From Pleurodeles waltl (Eukaryota > Chordata > Amphibia > Caudata > Salamandridae): a stretch of DNA of 64,000 nt. Below, in pieces: positions 48,067-59,413 of the stretch (position 1 is its first letter; each line of letters begins with the position of its first letter). Below the pieces are notes generated by a model. The model worked only from the letters and a program-made list of their open reading frames with translations. It searched no databases and was not told the DNA's origin. The stretch lies in assembly GCF_031143425.1 (NCBI RefSeq), contig NC_090445.1, forward strand, positions 820,792,817 through 820,856,816, read 5' to 3'. The position numbers and the translations under genes are program-made.

Positions 48067-48210
48067 CCTTGACAGCCAGACCTGATAATAAGGACACTTG
48101 TCCCACCACGTTGTGCAAGACGTTTTGGTCTGAGTCCACTCCAAAGACTCTCGACCTTTGGGAAGTACTGCTCTGGGATCTTTTACAAGGTGAGTGACCT
48201 GTTTTGAGAG

Positions 48211-49905
48211 GTGTCCATTAGAACAAGTTCATTACTTTTGGTAACGCTCTTTATGGTGCATTTAACTGGAGATTGCTCATTGCCCTCTGACCTGCCGGCT
48301 CTTTGGAGTGTCCTCTTTTTAACACTTAAAAAGGCCTCAAATCAGTTTTCAGCACAATGTATCCAACATTCGCTTACCATCTGTCTGAGGGCATGAAAGA
48401 AATTTGCGTCAGCAAGCACAGGTGGTGCATATATGCGGTTCAGCAATGTCACTTTTAAACGGTATGGTGCCAACACAGACCCACACAACACCAGCAAGCA
48501 GTGCGCGGGAGTACTGCTATGAAAAATCGCCAGATCCAATCTGGCACTTGTGGGATATTCTAGGGTGAGAAATCCGCAGTTAGATAAAGAAACCACATCA
48601 AGAGAGTTACTGAAGATAATTAAGGTGTTTGGTGCTGTTGACGGAGTAATTCTGTCTTTGTGGAGATGAGCTTTAAGCTAGATCTCGACATCCAGTTCTG
48701 GATTAGGTCAAGGTAGGTTTTGAGTCCGAATGTCTAGGGCCGAGGAGATCTTGAGGTGAAGTTGTGTCGTATTTCGTTTAATATTATGCTAGTAGGCCAT
48801 TGCCTTCATGGTAACATATAGGATAACAATGTCACAGCATTTTGTAAAATGCAGCTCATTGTTTTTTAACCTAGTTTTACTGTAATGGTAGAAAGACACA
48901 ATAGAAAATAGATCTATTTGGTTATTATTTCAGCTGGTGAATAAAAAACAAACTCAGCTGCCAAGCTTCCAATCAATTTTTAATATGACATAAATCATGA
49001 AAGGGAAAAGAGGGCTCTCAAGAGGTGAGTGATAAAATTAGAATTGCTTTTTAAAAAGTAGGTCAGTCCTAAGAAAAGGTAATTACTAGACAAACCCTCA
49101 GCAGTTGGAATGCGCTGCTGTGTACGTTTAATAATTAAAGATTCGAAAGACGCAATTACCGAAACCAATTCAGAGCCCATCGCTGTACGACGAAGTCTCC
49201 AAACAGAACCTCTGTGAAATAACTGTTGATTGTTTGCTTTCATTTGATTATCCGTTTTTATTCATTATTCAAGTAGTATATGTGAATGAGAAGTGATGTG
49301 TGAGGCAAACTACTATTTGCTGTGCGAAGATTAACATTTTATACCTGAATAGTCCAAAATAGTTGCAGGAGGGTCTGATCCACTGCAGAGTGTCACAACA
49401 CCCATGTAAGATAAATCTGTGTTCCGCTAATTTGGATGAGGTTTCTACACATAATCAGTGGTTATCCTAAAATCTGCCAAGGATGTAACCCCCCGAAACC
49501 TGCACTAGACATACCTGCTGTATTTATGCACCATACCGCCAGTGATCCTTTGTTTCCGGACCTAAAATTACCAGGTTCGAATATATCAGACCCAATTTTA
49601 CCAGTTGTGTATCCACACCCTGCAAAACCATGTCTTGAGAGGGGCTGCAGGCAAAGGCAAAGGCACAGCATAGCACCCGTCAGCACCGCAGAGGGGACAG
49701 ATGATGCTCGCCCAACCTACGCCACATCCTTCCAGCCCACCCTCATCAAGCAGTGGCTCCCTGCTGACGCTTATGCTGCTGTCAAGGCCAGGTGGTAAAT
49801 GTCAACAGAATTGTCCCAAGAATTGTGGAAAAACTTCAGAAGAGGGTTCAATAATATCAGCTTGGCGTGGTTGTTCTCCACTATGGGGGCAAAAACCTGA
49901 AATTG
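48211..49905. other. Unassigned sequence
   Basis: No transposon termini recognised. A 120-codon open frame at 49436-49798 (+) has no similarity I can name and no clear coding signature. It may be part of an unrecognised repeat. Confidence 0.4.
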
Positions 49906-50800
49906 CTACTGGCTGGAGTCGGAGGTCAAAAATATGTCCATACACCCCAGTTCTTCATAGGAGTTGGCCTGGGATGAAGCAATGTCCTTAGTTTCCTTCT
50001 GAAGCTCAAATATTCTGGTTCTCTTTTTAAAGCATCTGGGGCTGTGTTTTGTTCTTGAGCAACCACTTCTGAAAAAGCCTGCCTTGCGTTTGAATCTAGG
50101 AACTACAAAATTCAGTTTGGAGGCTGTTCTTAATGAGCGGGAGGGGCGGTGTATTTCAAGCACTGTCTCAGTGGTGCACTATTTGGTTGTATATCACCTT
50201 GTGCAGCACACACAGCGAAATGAATAAGATTCTTCACTGGCAACCAATGAAGTTTAGCCAGGGCCGTAGCCAAATGGAAACTGCTCTGTATCCTGGTGGC
50301 TAATCTCAGCAAATTTTTATATCAGTAGAAGTTCATTAAACAACCTGATAGGCCTAAGTAGATAGAATTACAGAAATCTAGGTGTGATGATATTAATGCA
50401 TTTAAAATAGTTATATTTTGCAAGGGAGTGTAAACGTGCAGCATTCAATTAGGTTTTCTCTCAATTCAATTCCAAATGGTCCGCATCCATCCACTTCTGT
50501 ACTTTCTCCAAACAATCCATCAGGTTTGTTACTGCATTCTGATAACTTTCCTTCAAGCTGGCTATGATCTGTGTGTCATCAGCAGATAGGTGGAGTTTCA
50601 GCCCTCATGATTCAATCAGTCGAGCCAACGGAATTACGTAAATATTAAATAGTAAAGTGGATCGAATGGAGCCTTGAGGGCCCCCACATGTGCTGTATCT
50701 CAATGAAGACTTGCGCAATGATTAGTTAGGATTGTGTTCTGACTGCCAGCATTTTCTAAAGTCTTGACCGAAATTTCATTATCAAAGCCATATGGAGATA
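49906..50800 (-). mobile_element. CR1/L2-group LINE fragment
   Basis: On the minus strand, from about 50700 down: a GGPQGSIRSTLLFNIYV block (RT motif B), LSADDTQIIASL (the YADD box with Ser in place of Tyr), a WMDADHLE block, then LAKLHWLPVKNLIHFAVC (about 50280-50200) and IHRPSRSLRTASKLNFVVP (about 50155-50090). The order matches the C-terminal half of CR1/L2 ORF2. It is a different subfamily from the element at 25350-27665. Stops and frameshifts are present. The 5' end lies near 50800, so it is truncated within the RT. Confidence 0.78.
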
Positions 50801-52448
50801 AATTTAAACCAGTGGTCCTGTATAAACTCAAACACACCACGTCAGACACCCTAAAGCAGCCCTATTTTTGAAACAGTCATATGATATCACAGAGGATGCC
50901 TATCGTTTGGTGGAGGGTAATAAAGATCCTTTTACAATTGCATTACATATTTATATGGGAATACATTTACTCCAGAATATGCACGTAGTTCAACAATACA
51001 GTTTATTACAAAACAGATATAAAATCGGTGTACTTCAGATTCATTTTACATTAGAAAATGCAGGATCATGCCACAGCAAAAAAAAAAATCCTTAAAAGCC
51101 TTTTGATTGAGGATGTAACTCTTGTGAATCTTCACTAGATGTCCAACGCATGCAGACACTTCTTCAAGGCAAATATAAGAAGGGACATTAATGGTGATAG
51201 TAAAAGCTTTTCTCTAATTCTTGTGTGTAGTTAACTAACACACAAGATCTCTTTCTTCTATGGATGAAGAAACATTTGGAGTATTTGCATAGTAAATGAT
51301 TCACTAATATTCAGTGCATTTTTGCTCCAAATCTAGCATTTATATTTACAGTGTTAATTTGCTCCATTGCAACGCTTGTATTCCAAAATAAACCCATGTA
51401 ATGGATGATCAAAAAAGCAGAAATTTCACGAGCCTAACGGTCTGCAGGAACCACTCACACTTCCTAACTACTTATTGCTACCTTTTATTTGACCAACCAT
51501 ATTAAGACACCGTATTCTTTGACCCCACTTTTTCAAGAGAAGATCTATGAAACAATGTTCTTGTAGCTTCTCTTGTGTGAGAGCTGGGAACATTGGCTGA
51601 CTAAACCACTGTGGAGCATTGTTTGTTGCTCCTCCTCCATCGGTGTGCCAGTAACAGTATATATGTGTCCCTCTGTTTAAGAATAGGAAATCTTTTTCAT
51701 GTAGTCTTTCTCTGGAGGAAGCTTGAACAAATGTTTGTCTACCCTTCTGTGAATTAGATGATGATGACTTGACTTCGTAGTCCAGTCATCACCATTCAAC
51801 CTTAGTCACGACCATTGTTTGCAACCACTTATCTGGCATGGCTTATACCACAAAAAACTGTAACTTGGGCTCTGCTATTGCTGCAGACTGGTTGTTGAAC
51901 CAGTAATGCAGTGGATAGTTGTTCCTTCCCAGCTCGCATGCTATGATTCGATGAGTATCGTACCATGTGCAGCCGTAGCCCTGCTTACTGTTGTCCCACC
52001 TTTAGCCACCACGACTAGCCGAAAGTCTTGGAATGTTTTGAAGAGGGATATATAACTGACAGCAGCAAATGCACTTTTTTCTCAGTTAGACATAGACCGA
52101 GTACACCACTTGTAGCATCTTTCCAAGTCCCCATAATGTTGTGGCTAACATGGTTGGTGTCACCCTGTAATAGACAAAATATATGACAAACATTGCTCAT
52201 CAGCTTTCATTGACTGGGTGAGAAGAATATATTCATTTATCATATAGGCTTTCTCATAGAGATGGTTCAGTAAGTGCAAGTTTGATTTTCAGTAGACTGA
52301 CATTGAAATCTTCATTAGGTGACTTTATAATATGCCTACTCTCTGCATTTATAGCACTGTATTTACTGCTGAAACTAGAGCATATTGTGTGGGCTGCATC
52401 AAGCATCGCCTTCATCTAAACCATTGGCAGATCAAGGGACATGCACTG
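50801..52448. other. Unassigned sequence
   Basis: AT-rich, no exon, repeat array or element end recognised. Confidence 0.4.
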
Positions 52449-53804
52449 TGTTAGAAAAAGCCCATTCTAGTTGGGCATTCCCAAATGTTTTGCCTTCTTC
52501 CTCCTACTTTTGCTTTATTTATTTTTTTGCTGACCCTAGGACCCTGTGCACTTTACACTGATGAAGTGCTTGCGCTCACTTCCTAAAACATGGTTTTATT
52601 AGTTTATACCCAAATGGCATATTTAATGTACTTGTAAGTCACTTGTAGAGTTGTATACCATATACCCAGGGTTTTTAAATTGAATGCTACTAGTGGGCCT
52701 GCAACACTTATTATGCCACCCAGTTAAATAGCATGTCAAAACATGTCCCAGGCCTGTCATTTCAGCCTGCATGCAGTGTCTAAAACCACCTTGCCAAGCC
52801 TTAAAGTCCACTTTTATTAGATGCAGGTTACCCCTACGTTAGGCCCTAGGTAGCCCGGAGGGCAGGGTGCTTGGTAATTTAAAAGTAGGGCTTGTACTTG
52901 TAAGTCTGACATTTCTTGGTAGTGAAAAAATCCCAGATTCATTTTTCACTACTGTGAGGTGTACACCTTCCTTGGATTAACATGGGGAATTCCTTATTAC
53001 ATTTAATAAACTGTAATTCCTAAATGAGAGGAGGTAAATATATCATGTTTGCTACCTTTGGACTTGTAATGATAAACCCTCCTTAATGGAAAATTCAAAT
53101 TCATCCTTACGATTTTCAAAATGCCACTTTTAGAAAGTTAGCATTTTCCTGCGCTTTACCCCTGTGCCTGCAGCCTGTCTTAGGTCACATGACTGGATGC
53201 AGATGACAGTTGGACTTTATGAATTCATCCCAGACAGTCACACAATAGTAGGATCAGAAGCAAGTTTGCTGGCCTCCTGTTCAGTCACAGAGACATAACA
53301 TGCCCCCACCATCTTGAACCTGCACCTGGAGCCAACCTGAGTGAGACCTGAAACCCCAAGAGGTCTCCATACACTCCTGGACCCTTGGTTGTGGTGCTAA
53401 AGGTGACCATATATCCGTGTTGGTGCTTTTATCTTTTGAGTACTATTTTGAACCTCAAACTTTAAAAATTCATAACTCTAGTTCTTCTGATTAGATTCGC
53501 GTTGTTTTGGTGTCAAATAATGTAGTAACATTTACTCTATTTTTCTAAATTGGTTGGCGATTTTTATTATGTTGTGTTTTCACTGTATTACTGTTTGTGT
53601 ACTGCATAAATACTTTACACATTGCCTCTAAGTTTAGCCTGACTACTTCTTGTACCATGCTGCAGCGGGTTAAGCACAGGTTAATTTAGTGACTTTTTGG
53701 GATTCACTCTGCAAGGGATTGTGGCTTTTGCTGGACCAGGGCTCACACCCCAGTCAATGGACCAGGGCTCACACCCCAGTGAACCAGCAACCCAATTTCT
53801 CACA
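52449..53804 (+). repeat. 5' LTR (1356 bp)
   Basis: It starts TGTTAGAAAAAGCCC and ends AATTTCTCACA, so it has TG...CA ends. Family landmarks include AAAATGCCACTTTTAGAAAG at about 53118 and a CTATTTTTCTAAATTGGTTGG block near 53540. A 23-base phrase around 53735-53785 (GGACCAGGGCTCACACCCCA) is repeated in tandem near the 3' end. Confidence 0.85.
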
Positions 53805-53805
53805 T

Positions 53806-53824
53806 TGGTGTTCAGCAGTGTGGA
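53806..53824 (+). promoter_or_regulatory. Putative primer-binding site
   Basis: TGGTGTTCAGCAGTGTGG begins two bases after the LTR end. A TGG start at this place is standard for tRNA-primed LTR elements. Which tRNA is used was not determined. Confidence 0.55.
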
Positions 53825-54002
53825 TCAGGACTTGTGTTTGTGCCGTACCATACAGTGATTTGTATTACACAAACATCCCAGGTAAATAATTTGTCAACAG
53901 TGTGACCTCTTTATAAATTGTTTTTAAAGAGCCTTTTTTTTCCTTGTTCCAAATTTGCTTCCTGCCTCTCTTTGTTTTGTGCCTGTGACTCTTGCCTGCC
54001 AG

Positions 54003-55290
54003 ATGGAGTTAAATATCAAAGCCATTGGGACGTACAGCATGGCTGAGGAAGCTGTGGAGAGAGAGGGGGCTAAACATTCTCAGGGGTTATCCAAAGTTGG
54101 ATTATCAGATAGCCCTTAAAGCCTGGGAGGGTGTCCACAGAATGCAAGCAGCAACCCCAGAGGATGATAAGAGGGACCTGGGACCAAATGAGGATGAAGA
54201 TCAGATCCCAGAGGAGACCCAGAGCTGCAGGAAAAACCCTGCTGCCTCCAGGAGAAGAATCAGGATATCTGGGATGGGGCAGGGAGCAGTATGTCTTCCA
54301 GAGGACTGTCACAATGGGAGCTGGAGGACAGGAGAGAGGAGAGGAAACTCAGGCTAGAGCTGGAGCTGGCCACCCTAAGGGTGGAGAAGTAAAATGTCAT
54401 GCTGAATCATAAACTGAGTCTCAAGGAGCTGGACTTGAATACCAAACAGCTGTCAGAGTTCAGCAGAAATGGTGGCAGTGAATCAGCAGTGTCTACTGGA
54501 GAGGTAAGAGTCTACATACCCCAGGGCCTGGTGCCTGAGTTTGAGGTGGAGGATGGCATAGACAGGTGGTTTGAGGTATATGAGGTAACTCCAGTGGTAC
54601 AGGAAATCCCTAAAGAGGTTTAGGGAACTGACCTTTGGGGGCATATTCCTGGTGATGGTAGGAATGTCCTACTTGCCCTAGAGAAAGTGAACAGGCTGAG
54701 GTAGTAGGCAATTAAAGAGACCCTTGTAAAGAATTATGGATTCACCCCAGAATAGTACAGGCAAAGGTTCAGGGACAGCCACAAACTCCCAAACCAGTCT
54801 TGGGTGGACTTCATAGATTATGCCAGGAAGATGTTGAAGGATTGGGTAAGGAGCATAAAGGCAGATGATTTTAATGTCCTATATAACCTACTTTGGAAGG
54901 AGCACATGCTCAGTACATGTTTTACCAAGCTGCACAAACAGCTGCGCCAACAGCAGATTGTAAGCTTGCTGTCCCCAGGAAGCTTGCTGAGGTGGCGGAC
55001 TACTGGGTCAGCACCAGAGTGTCCAGAAAGGTACCTGGGAGTGACTCCAAGAAGGGTCATTCAGGATCCTCCCAGCATATTGAGGGGGAGGTCAAGGAAG
55101 GCACAGACAAGTCTCAGATTAAGGGGGAAGTAAAGGGTTTGTATGTCCCTCCTGAGAAGAAAGAGGGAGGTATGGTGGGCGGTGGCCAGGGCACCCCATT
55201 TCCAGTCATGCTGCTTTGATTGTTCTCACCTGGGACACAAGCATGGAGGCTTTGCATGTCAAAAGAAACCACCCACTGGTGGGACATCTA
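54003..55290 (+). pseudogene. Gag with SCAN-like capsid and zinc knuckle, frameshifted
   Basis: Gag forms the element's particle. The remnant starts with MELNIKAIGTYSM, changes frame near 54110, and has an acidic Q/E-rich region (54131-54380). It then reads HKLSLKELDLNTKQLSEFSR and IDRWFEVYEV, like the copy at 5551. The SCAN-like part follows: FTPE, a TAG, then YRQRFRDSHKLPNQ near 54740, WVDFIDYARKMLKDWV, and LYNLLWKEHMLSTCFTKL. After a basic linker it has CFDCSHLGHKHGGFAC near 55215, a zinc knuckle of nearly standard spacing. The motif order agrees with Gmr1-like Gag proteins, from which vertebrate SCAN domains are thought to derive. Confidence 0.82.
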
Positions 55291-55432
55291 CAGGGGTGAC
55301 CAATATGGCCTTAGGGTGAGGTAGTTCCTAGAGGCAATAGATAAAACATGCCCTAATCCCCCTTAGTTGGAAGATACTCAGAGGGTGAGCTTGTGATCCC
55401 GAGGAGGGAAGCAAAATGGAGCTAGCCAGACC

Positions 55433-55670
55433 ATGGTAACAGAAAGGCTAGTTTCTCCAGAGCAATTTACCAGTCAGGTGTATAGGTTAACTCGGGCTCA
55501 TCCACAACTTTTTCCACCTTGTGGCTCTGTTATCTCTGAAGTGGGATGGGGTGGGGAGGTGACCCAGAGAAAGGTCATAATTACGCCCAGGATGCCCATA
55601 GACTGCATTCTGAGGATTGAGTTGCTCCCAGTGTCAGGAGAACTGGATATGGCGGCTGCCAAAGGTGCCC
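55433..55670 (+). pseudogene. Retropepsin-like region
   Basis: The frame reads MVTERLVSPEQFTSQVYRLT, then RKVIITPRMPIDCILRIELL. This matches the region after the catalytic DTG of Gmr1-like proteases, where families have a QTMV-x-x-x-LV block and a LP-x-D-(V/C)LLG-x-DL block. The DTG itself is not visible, because the sequence before 55433 is degenerate. No RT follows. Confidence 0.6.
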
Positions 55671-56301
55671 TGCAGTTCCGTTTTCTGGTGGTACCACTCC
55701 ACAGGGGAGGGTATAGAGATTTAGATGGAGGATTAGGGGGAGGAAAGAGTCATCCCTGAGTCCTGATCATCCTCAGGGTATAGATCTTGGACTAGGGGAC
55801 CAGTCTCAGGTGACCAACCCTAGACTGGTAGGAGGTAGAGTGGAGAAAGAATGCCTTACACCTGGGGCTACTCCCCCTCATTCTGAGAAACCTAAGAGGT
55901 CAGAGGCCCCTTGGGAGGACTGGGATCTGGCTCTTGACACTGACAGCTGTCAATGGCCTCTGTTGGTTGTTGTCCTTATGGACAGAGTTTTTCTTGGATT
56001 GGGGACAGAAGCCTGATCCAAGGGGTGGAATGGTCCACATCATTTAGTTGGTCATGGTGGTACTGTCTGGCTACTGGGATACATCTGTGAGCAAATTAAG
56101 GTTCAGTGCTGCAAAGATTGGGTTCACAGGTGAGGAGAAGGGCTCCTCATGGGTCAGTTCAGTGGCTGAAAACAGTATAGCCAGAGGGGTCATACTGAAT
56201 TCTGAGTGGTGTAGAACTGACAGGATCCCCTCCGGTAGTGTTCTATTGCCTAAGGAGGGACATCCTTCAAGGTATTGATTAGTCTACCCTAACTTTAGGC
56301 T

Positions 56302-56310
56302 GGAGGGGGG
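56302..56310 (+). promoter_or_regulatory. Polypurine tract before the 3' LTR
   Basis: GGAGGGGGG lies three bases before the TGTTGGAA start of the 3' LTR, the expected place for plus-strand priming. Confidence 0.65.
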
Positions 56311-56313
56311 TCA

Positions 56314-56540
56314 TGTTGGAATTGGCCCTTCTCTACAGGGTCACCCCCAAACTTTTTGCCTTCCTTTTACTTTTGCTGGATTTTTGCATTTGGTAGCCTT
56401 AGGACTCTGCACTTTACCACTGCTAACCAGTGCTAATGTGCTTGTGCTCTTTCCCTAAACCATGGTATAATTGGTATACTCAATTAGCATATTTAATTTA
56501 CTGGTAAGCCCCTTGTAGCGTTGTAGAACATTATTATATA
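56314..56540 (+). repeat. Truncated 3' LTR
   Basis: It starts TGTTGGAATTGGCCCTTCTC and carries ACCACTGCTAACCAGTGCTAA, like the LTRs at 41238 and 59414. Similarity fades after about 56540. Confidence 0.8.
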
Positions 56541-56782
56541 GTGTGATTGTGCAGCCTCATCATGTCAAAAACTCACAAATTCTTCTTGGGTCCAGTCAAG
56601 CTCGTCTGTTAAACCTTTAGCTCAAATCCTGGGTAGCTGTGGCAGTCCAATCTTTGGCTCGGCCTGTCCTTTCTGGGTCCAGTGAACAACAGGGCAGTCC
56701 TTCTTCAGTCCTCTCTGCACTACAGATGTGATCAGAGGACTGTACGAGGAAACAACGACTGCAAAAAAAACTACTGCCTTAA
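56541..56782. other. Unassigned sequence after the truncated LTR
   Basis: No recognised feature. It may be a further LTR-derived piece in the opposite orientation. Confidence 0.3.
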
Positions 56783-56810
56783 CAACGAGGTCGGAACACC
56801 GACCTCGTTG
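56783..56810. repeat. Perfect 12-bp hairpin
   Basis: CAACGAGGTCGG at 56783-56794 and its exact inverse at 56799-56810, with an AACA loop. Confidence 0.95.
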
Positions 56811-56904
56811 CTACTACTAATGATTTTACCACGAATGCCTTAACAACGATATTTCATTGTAAAGGCATTCCTGATAAAATCATTAGCAATAGGCACCATT
56901 CACC

Positions 56905-57340
56905 CTACATCCCTCACCCCACCCCCCCAACCCCACCCCAAAACCTAAAACCCCGTGACCCCCCACCCCCTCCCCAAAACTAAAAACGCCCCACCCCCCC
57001 AACCCCACCCTAAAACCCCCTGACCCCCCACCCACTCCCCAAAACCAAAAACGTCCCACCCCCCCAACCCCACCCCAAAACCTAAAACCCCCTGACCCCC
57101 CACCCACTCCCCAAAACCAAAAACGCCCCACCCCCCCAACCCCACCCTAAAACCTAAAACCCCCTGACCCTCCACCCACTCCCCAAAACCAAAAACGTCC
57201 CACCCCCCAACCCCACCCCAAAACCTAAAACCCCCTGACCCCCCCACCCACTCCCCAAAACTAAAAACGCCCCACCCCCCCAACCCCACCCCAAAACCTA
57301 AAACCCCCTGACCCCCCACCCCCTCCCCAAAACCTAAACC
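56905..57340. repeat. C-rich minisatellite, about 71-bp units
   Basis: CTCCCCAAAAC(C/T)(A/T)AAA marks occur at about 56970, 57036, 57109, 57180, 57252 and 57324. Units share CCCCCCAACCCCACCC and AAAACCTAAAACCCCCTGACC. The G-rich complement is expected to form G-quadruplexes and the C-rich strand i-motifs. The Gly-rich ORFs on the minus strand are its translation. Confidence 0.92.
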
Positions 57341-57344
57341 CACA

Positions 57345-57844
57345 CTTACCTTCGCCAAGTCCCTTCTTTGTACCTTAACCACGCATGTTCATTGTTCAGA
57401 ACATACGTACTTAAGGCACAAAAAACCGAAGTCGTGGTTAAAAAAAGCGTTGTTGCGCTTTCGTTAACCACGACCTTCGGGAAAAAAAAGTCGGAAAAAA
57501 GGATGTTTCCCGTGATCTGAGACCTGGGTGCCAAGGGCACCACTTTTATGCCCACAACTTGCTCTCGGGGATGCAGTGACTACTAGCCAGTGGGCTAACA
57601 GGTCCCCTCTTGTGTGATACCGACTCCTGCAAAGTGTGGAATCTAGCGATGCAAAAGTACTATATTCTGCCCACTCCCATGATGGGAGAACCCTTCTCTC
57701 GATGTGTGGAGCTTGGGTGACCACCCTACAGGAGCGTCTACCGGAGGGCTACATGCCCATGGGAAAACCAGTTAGGTAACTGTTTTCCCCGCTCTGTACC
57801 TAGTGCCAACCTGTCTACCAGAATAAAAGAGCAGCCCGTTGGAC
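57345..57844. other. Unassigned sequence flanking the minisatellite
   Basis: Around 57360-57500 there are repeated AACCACG- and TTAA-containing phrases that echo 56776-56850. The minisatellite and its flanks may therefore be one mobile unit, but I could not define its ends. Confidence 0.35.
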
Positions 57845-58440
57845 AACTCTGACAACTTCAGTAACAGAGTGGCAACTTTCTAAAGTTGCCATTTACTCAA
57901 AAGTTACAATGAATTAAACTTGACCATCAAGTAGGGTTTAATGCAATGATTCTTTTGATACTTTGAAGTACCAACTTTAGTAGTCACATTCAAAAGTTAG
58001 CAAAGCTGACTTGTCAGTGTGTAACCCTGTTTCCCCCCAAAGGGGCTACTAGCCTTTGAGCAGTAAAAACAACAATTTGGGTTTTTTACTGTTAGGACAC
58101 ATAAAAACACATGTCCTACTTTTTTATATACAGCATCCTGCATTAGGGCTTGACCAACCTACTTTAGGAGTGACATCTATTAAAAAAGTGTAATTAGTAT
58201 AAATTACAAAGTTGAGTTAGCAGCCTACAACTGCTTTACCAATGTGAGTGGTAGGCTGGGAGACATGTTGTACTTTGCCACACTTGGGGGCACAATAAGT
58301 GTTACAGCCAACGAGGAACACTTTACTTACAGGCCCTGGGTACCCTTTATTTTATGTAATAACGCCTTGTAAGTATGTTAACTTGTGCCACTCGGGTATA
58401 CTCCAATTAAACATACACTTCTAAGGCCTCAGTGTGCTCT
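57845..58440 (-). mobile_element. LTR fragment (-) of the same broad family
   Basis: Inverted family landmarks are present: AACTTTCTAAAGTTGCCATT near 57866, CAGTAAAAA and GGACACAT near 58060-58100, and GGCACAATAAGTGTTACAG near 58287, the inverse of the GCAGCACTTATTGTGCC type block. Confidence 0.65.
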
Positions 58441-59413
58441 CACAGTTGAAAAACCATCAGCATCAGTCCAAATCTTTGGAGGTGATCATGCAAAAAAGAG
58501 GCATTTACTTCCCGATATACATAACATATCATATTGAGTTTCAGTGTGTATTGAGGCCCAATAAAAACAAAAAATATTATGAGGAGTAAAATAACTCATG
58601 CCAATAGAAGATTTCAAACAAATGGCTCAGTCGCTAGCACTTTCAAAACTAGGTTATGGCAAGACCACATTGTGTAAAAATCCCCAAGAAACACCTGGCT
58701 GTGTCAGGGCAACTCTACATGTAACAGCCAGTCTCATTAGAGTGGCAAAGCGATCTGATCACTTCACCTCACTTTAATGTCCATTAGTTGAAGACAGAAG
58801 CAAATTCAAACTAGTATAAGTGCTACACATAGGAAACTCAGAGTACCTGGCAAGCTCTTTCAGGCAACTAGCTTTATTTGAGCATCTTAGACACCTTATT
58901 CTGAAGATCACACAAGAAAAAACAACCCTGAAACACTCCTTGTAGGCATCTGCACCCAGTTATGGAGCTTGATGTCTTCAAGGATTAGAACACAGATCTC
59001 CTACAAACCTTTCCTAAACATTGCCCTTTTAGCTCTTGACTAAGACAGCATGTGGGCTGTCTCTTGTAGGACCTTTTGTTATCTAACAACAGGCTTAGAA
59101 GCACCCCATTTCTTACCATTGGTTGGCTTTATCGTCACCCTCATTTGCTTGTTTTTTATTGGTCAACTGCCATAGACTTGCTTCCTCTTCATGTGTTTGA
59201 TCCTACCCTGGAGTATGGGTGCATTACTTGTGTCTTTCCAATGCTCATTGTTTTAGGAACTACTTTATTTGTTGTTTAAGCATTCTACAAGAGTGTGTGG
59301 TTTCCATTGCTACCACAGTATACGTCTCCCCTCGCCATTTTTCTCCTGCCCCCCAGCCCTTAGTTGTCCATAATGCTTGCCCTGTCTCCTCCCTCATGCC
59401 CTCCTTTGCCCAT
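58441..59413. other. Unassigned sequence
   Basis: No feature recognised. Confidence 0.4.

Larger units (their letters stand above)
47220..48100 (+). pseudogene. DIRS tyrosine recombinase, interrupted by an L1 3' end
   Basis: The open stretch 47293-47565 reads LSLPAFFSPL, then ERFDWLEPKRTLRLFIDRTK and ELRVSDLLLVLTE, like the P-V-RAL-x-(I/L)Y(L)-x-RT-x-x-(L/F)R region of DIRS recombinases. After the insertion at 47582-47930 it resumes with ALDICQAGTF, the worn form of the EDICRAATW motif ahead of the catalytic Tyr region. A 40-bp tandem duplication (47988-48066) damages the end. The enzyme would join the circular DNA intermediate to the genome. This copy cannot encode it. Confidence 0.75.
45194..48210 (+). 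mobile_element. DIRS element, right part: RT, RNase H and tyrosine recombinase
   Basis: This continues the element begun at 28060. The first codons give YCYSRYYLV followed by a KKDGG-like stretch, the direct continuation of the LELEKG end at 30079. RT: EVFTKVMAEVPGHLRRSGI leads to the catalytic YWDD at 45512-45523 (usually YLDD), followed by TAG. RNase H-like: AIQLALKGFLPFIK and INKFGRAGS (about 46080-46200). A linker gives RRCLANHE and EVVQGVFHQW (about 46297-46375). The recombinase follows from about 47220. Stops and frameshifts are numerous. Such elements integrate with a tyrosine recombinase and leave no target duplication. The 3' limit is approximate. Confidence 0.82.
52449..56540 (+). 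mobile_element. Ty3/gypsy-type element with Gag and protease only, 3' LTR truncated
   Basis: Order: 5' LTR (52449-53804), a primer-binding-like site just inside it (from 53806), a Gag remnant (54003-55250), a CCHC-like knuckle (about 55215-55265), a protease-like region (55433-55670), a purine tract (56302-56310) and a 3' LTR start (56314). There is no RT, RNase H or integrase, so it depended on another element even when intact. The 3' LTR breaks off near 56540. The Gag relates it to the Gmr1-like branch. It decayed with many frameshifts. Confidence 0.82.

Noticed and set aside
56945..57382. Gly/Trp/Phe-rich repeat protein on the minus strand
   Set aside because: It is the translation of the C-rich minisatellite. 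The 71-bp units are not a multiple of three, so the pattern shifts frame between units.
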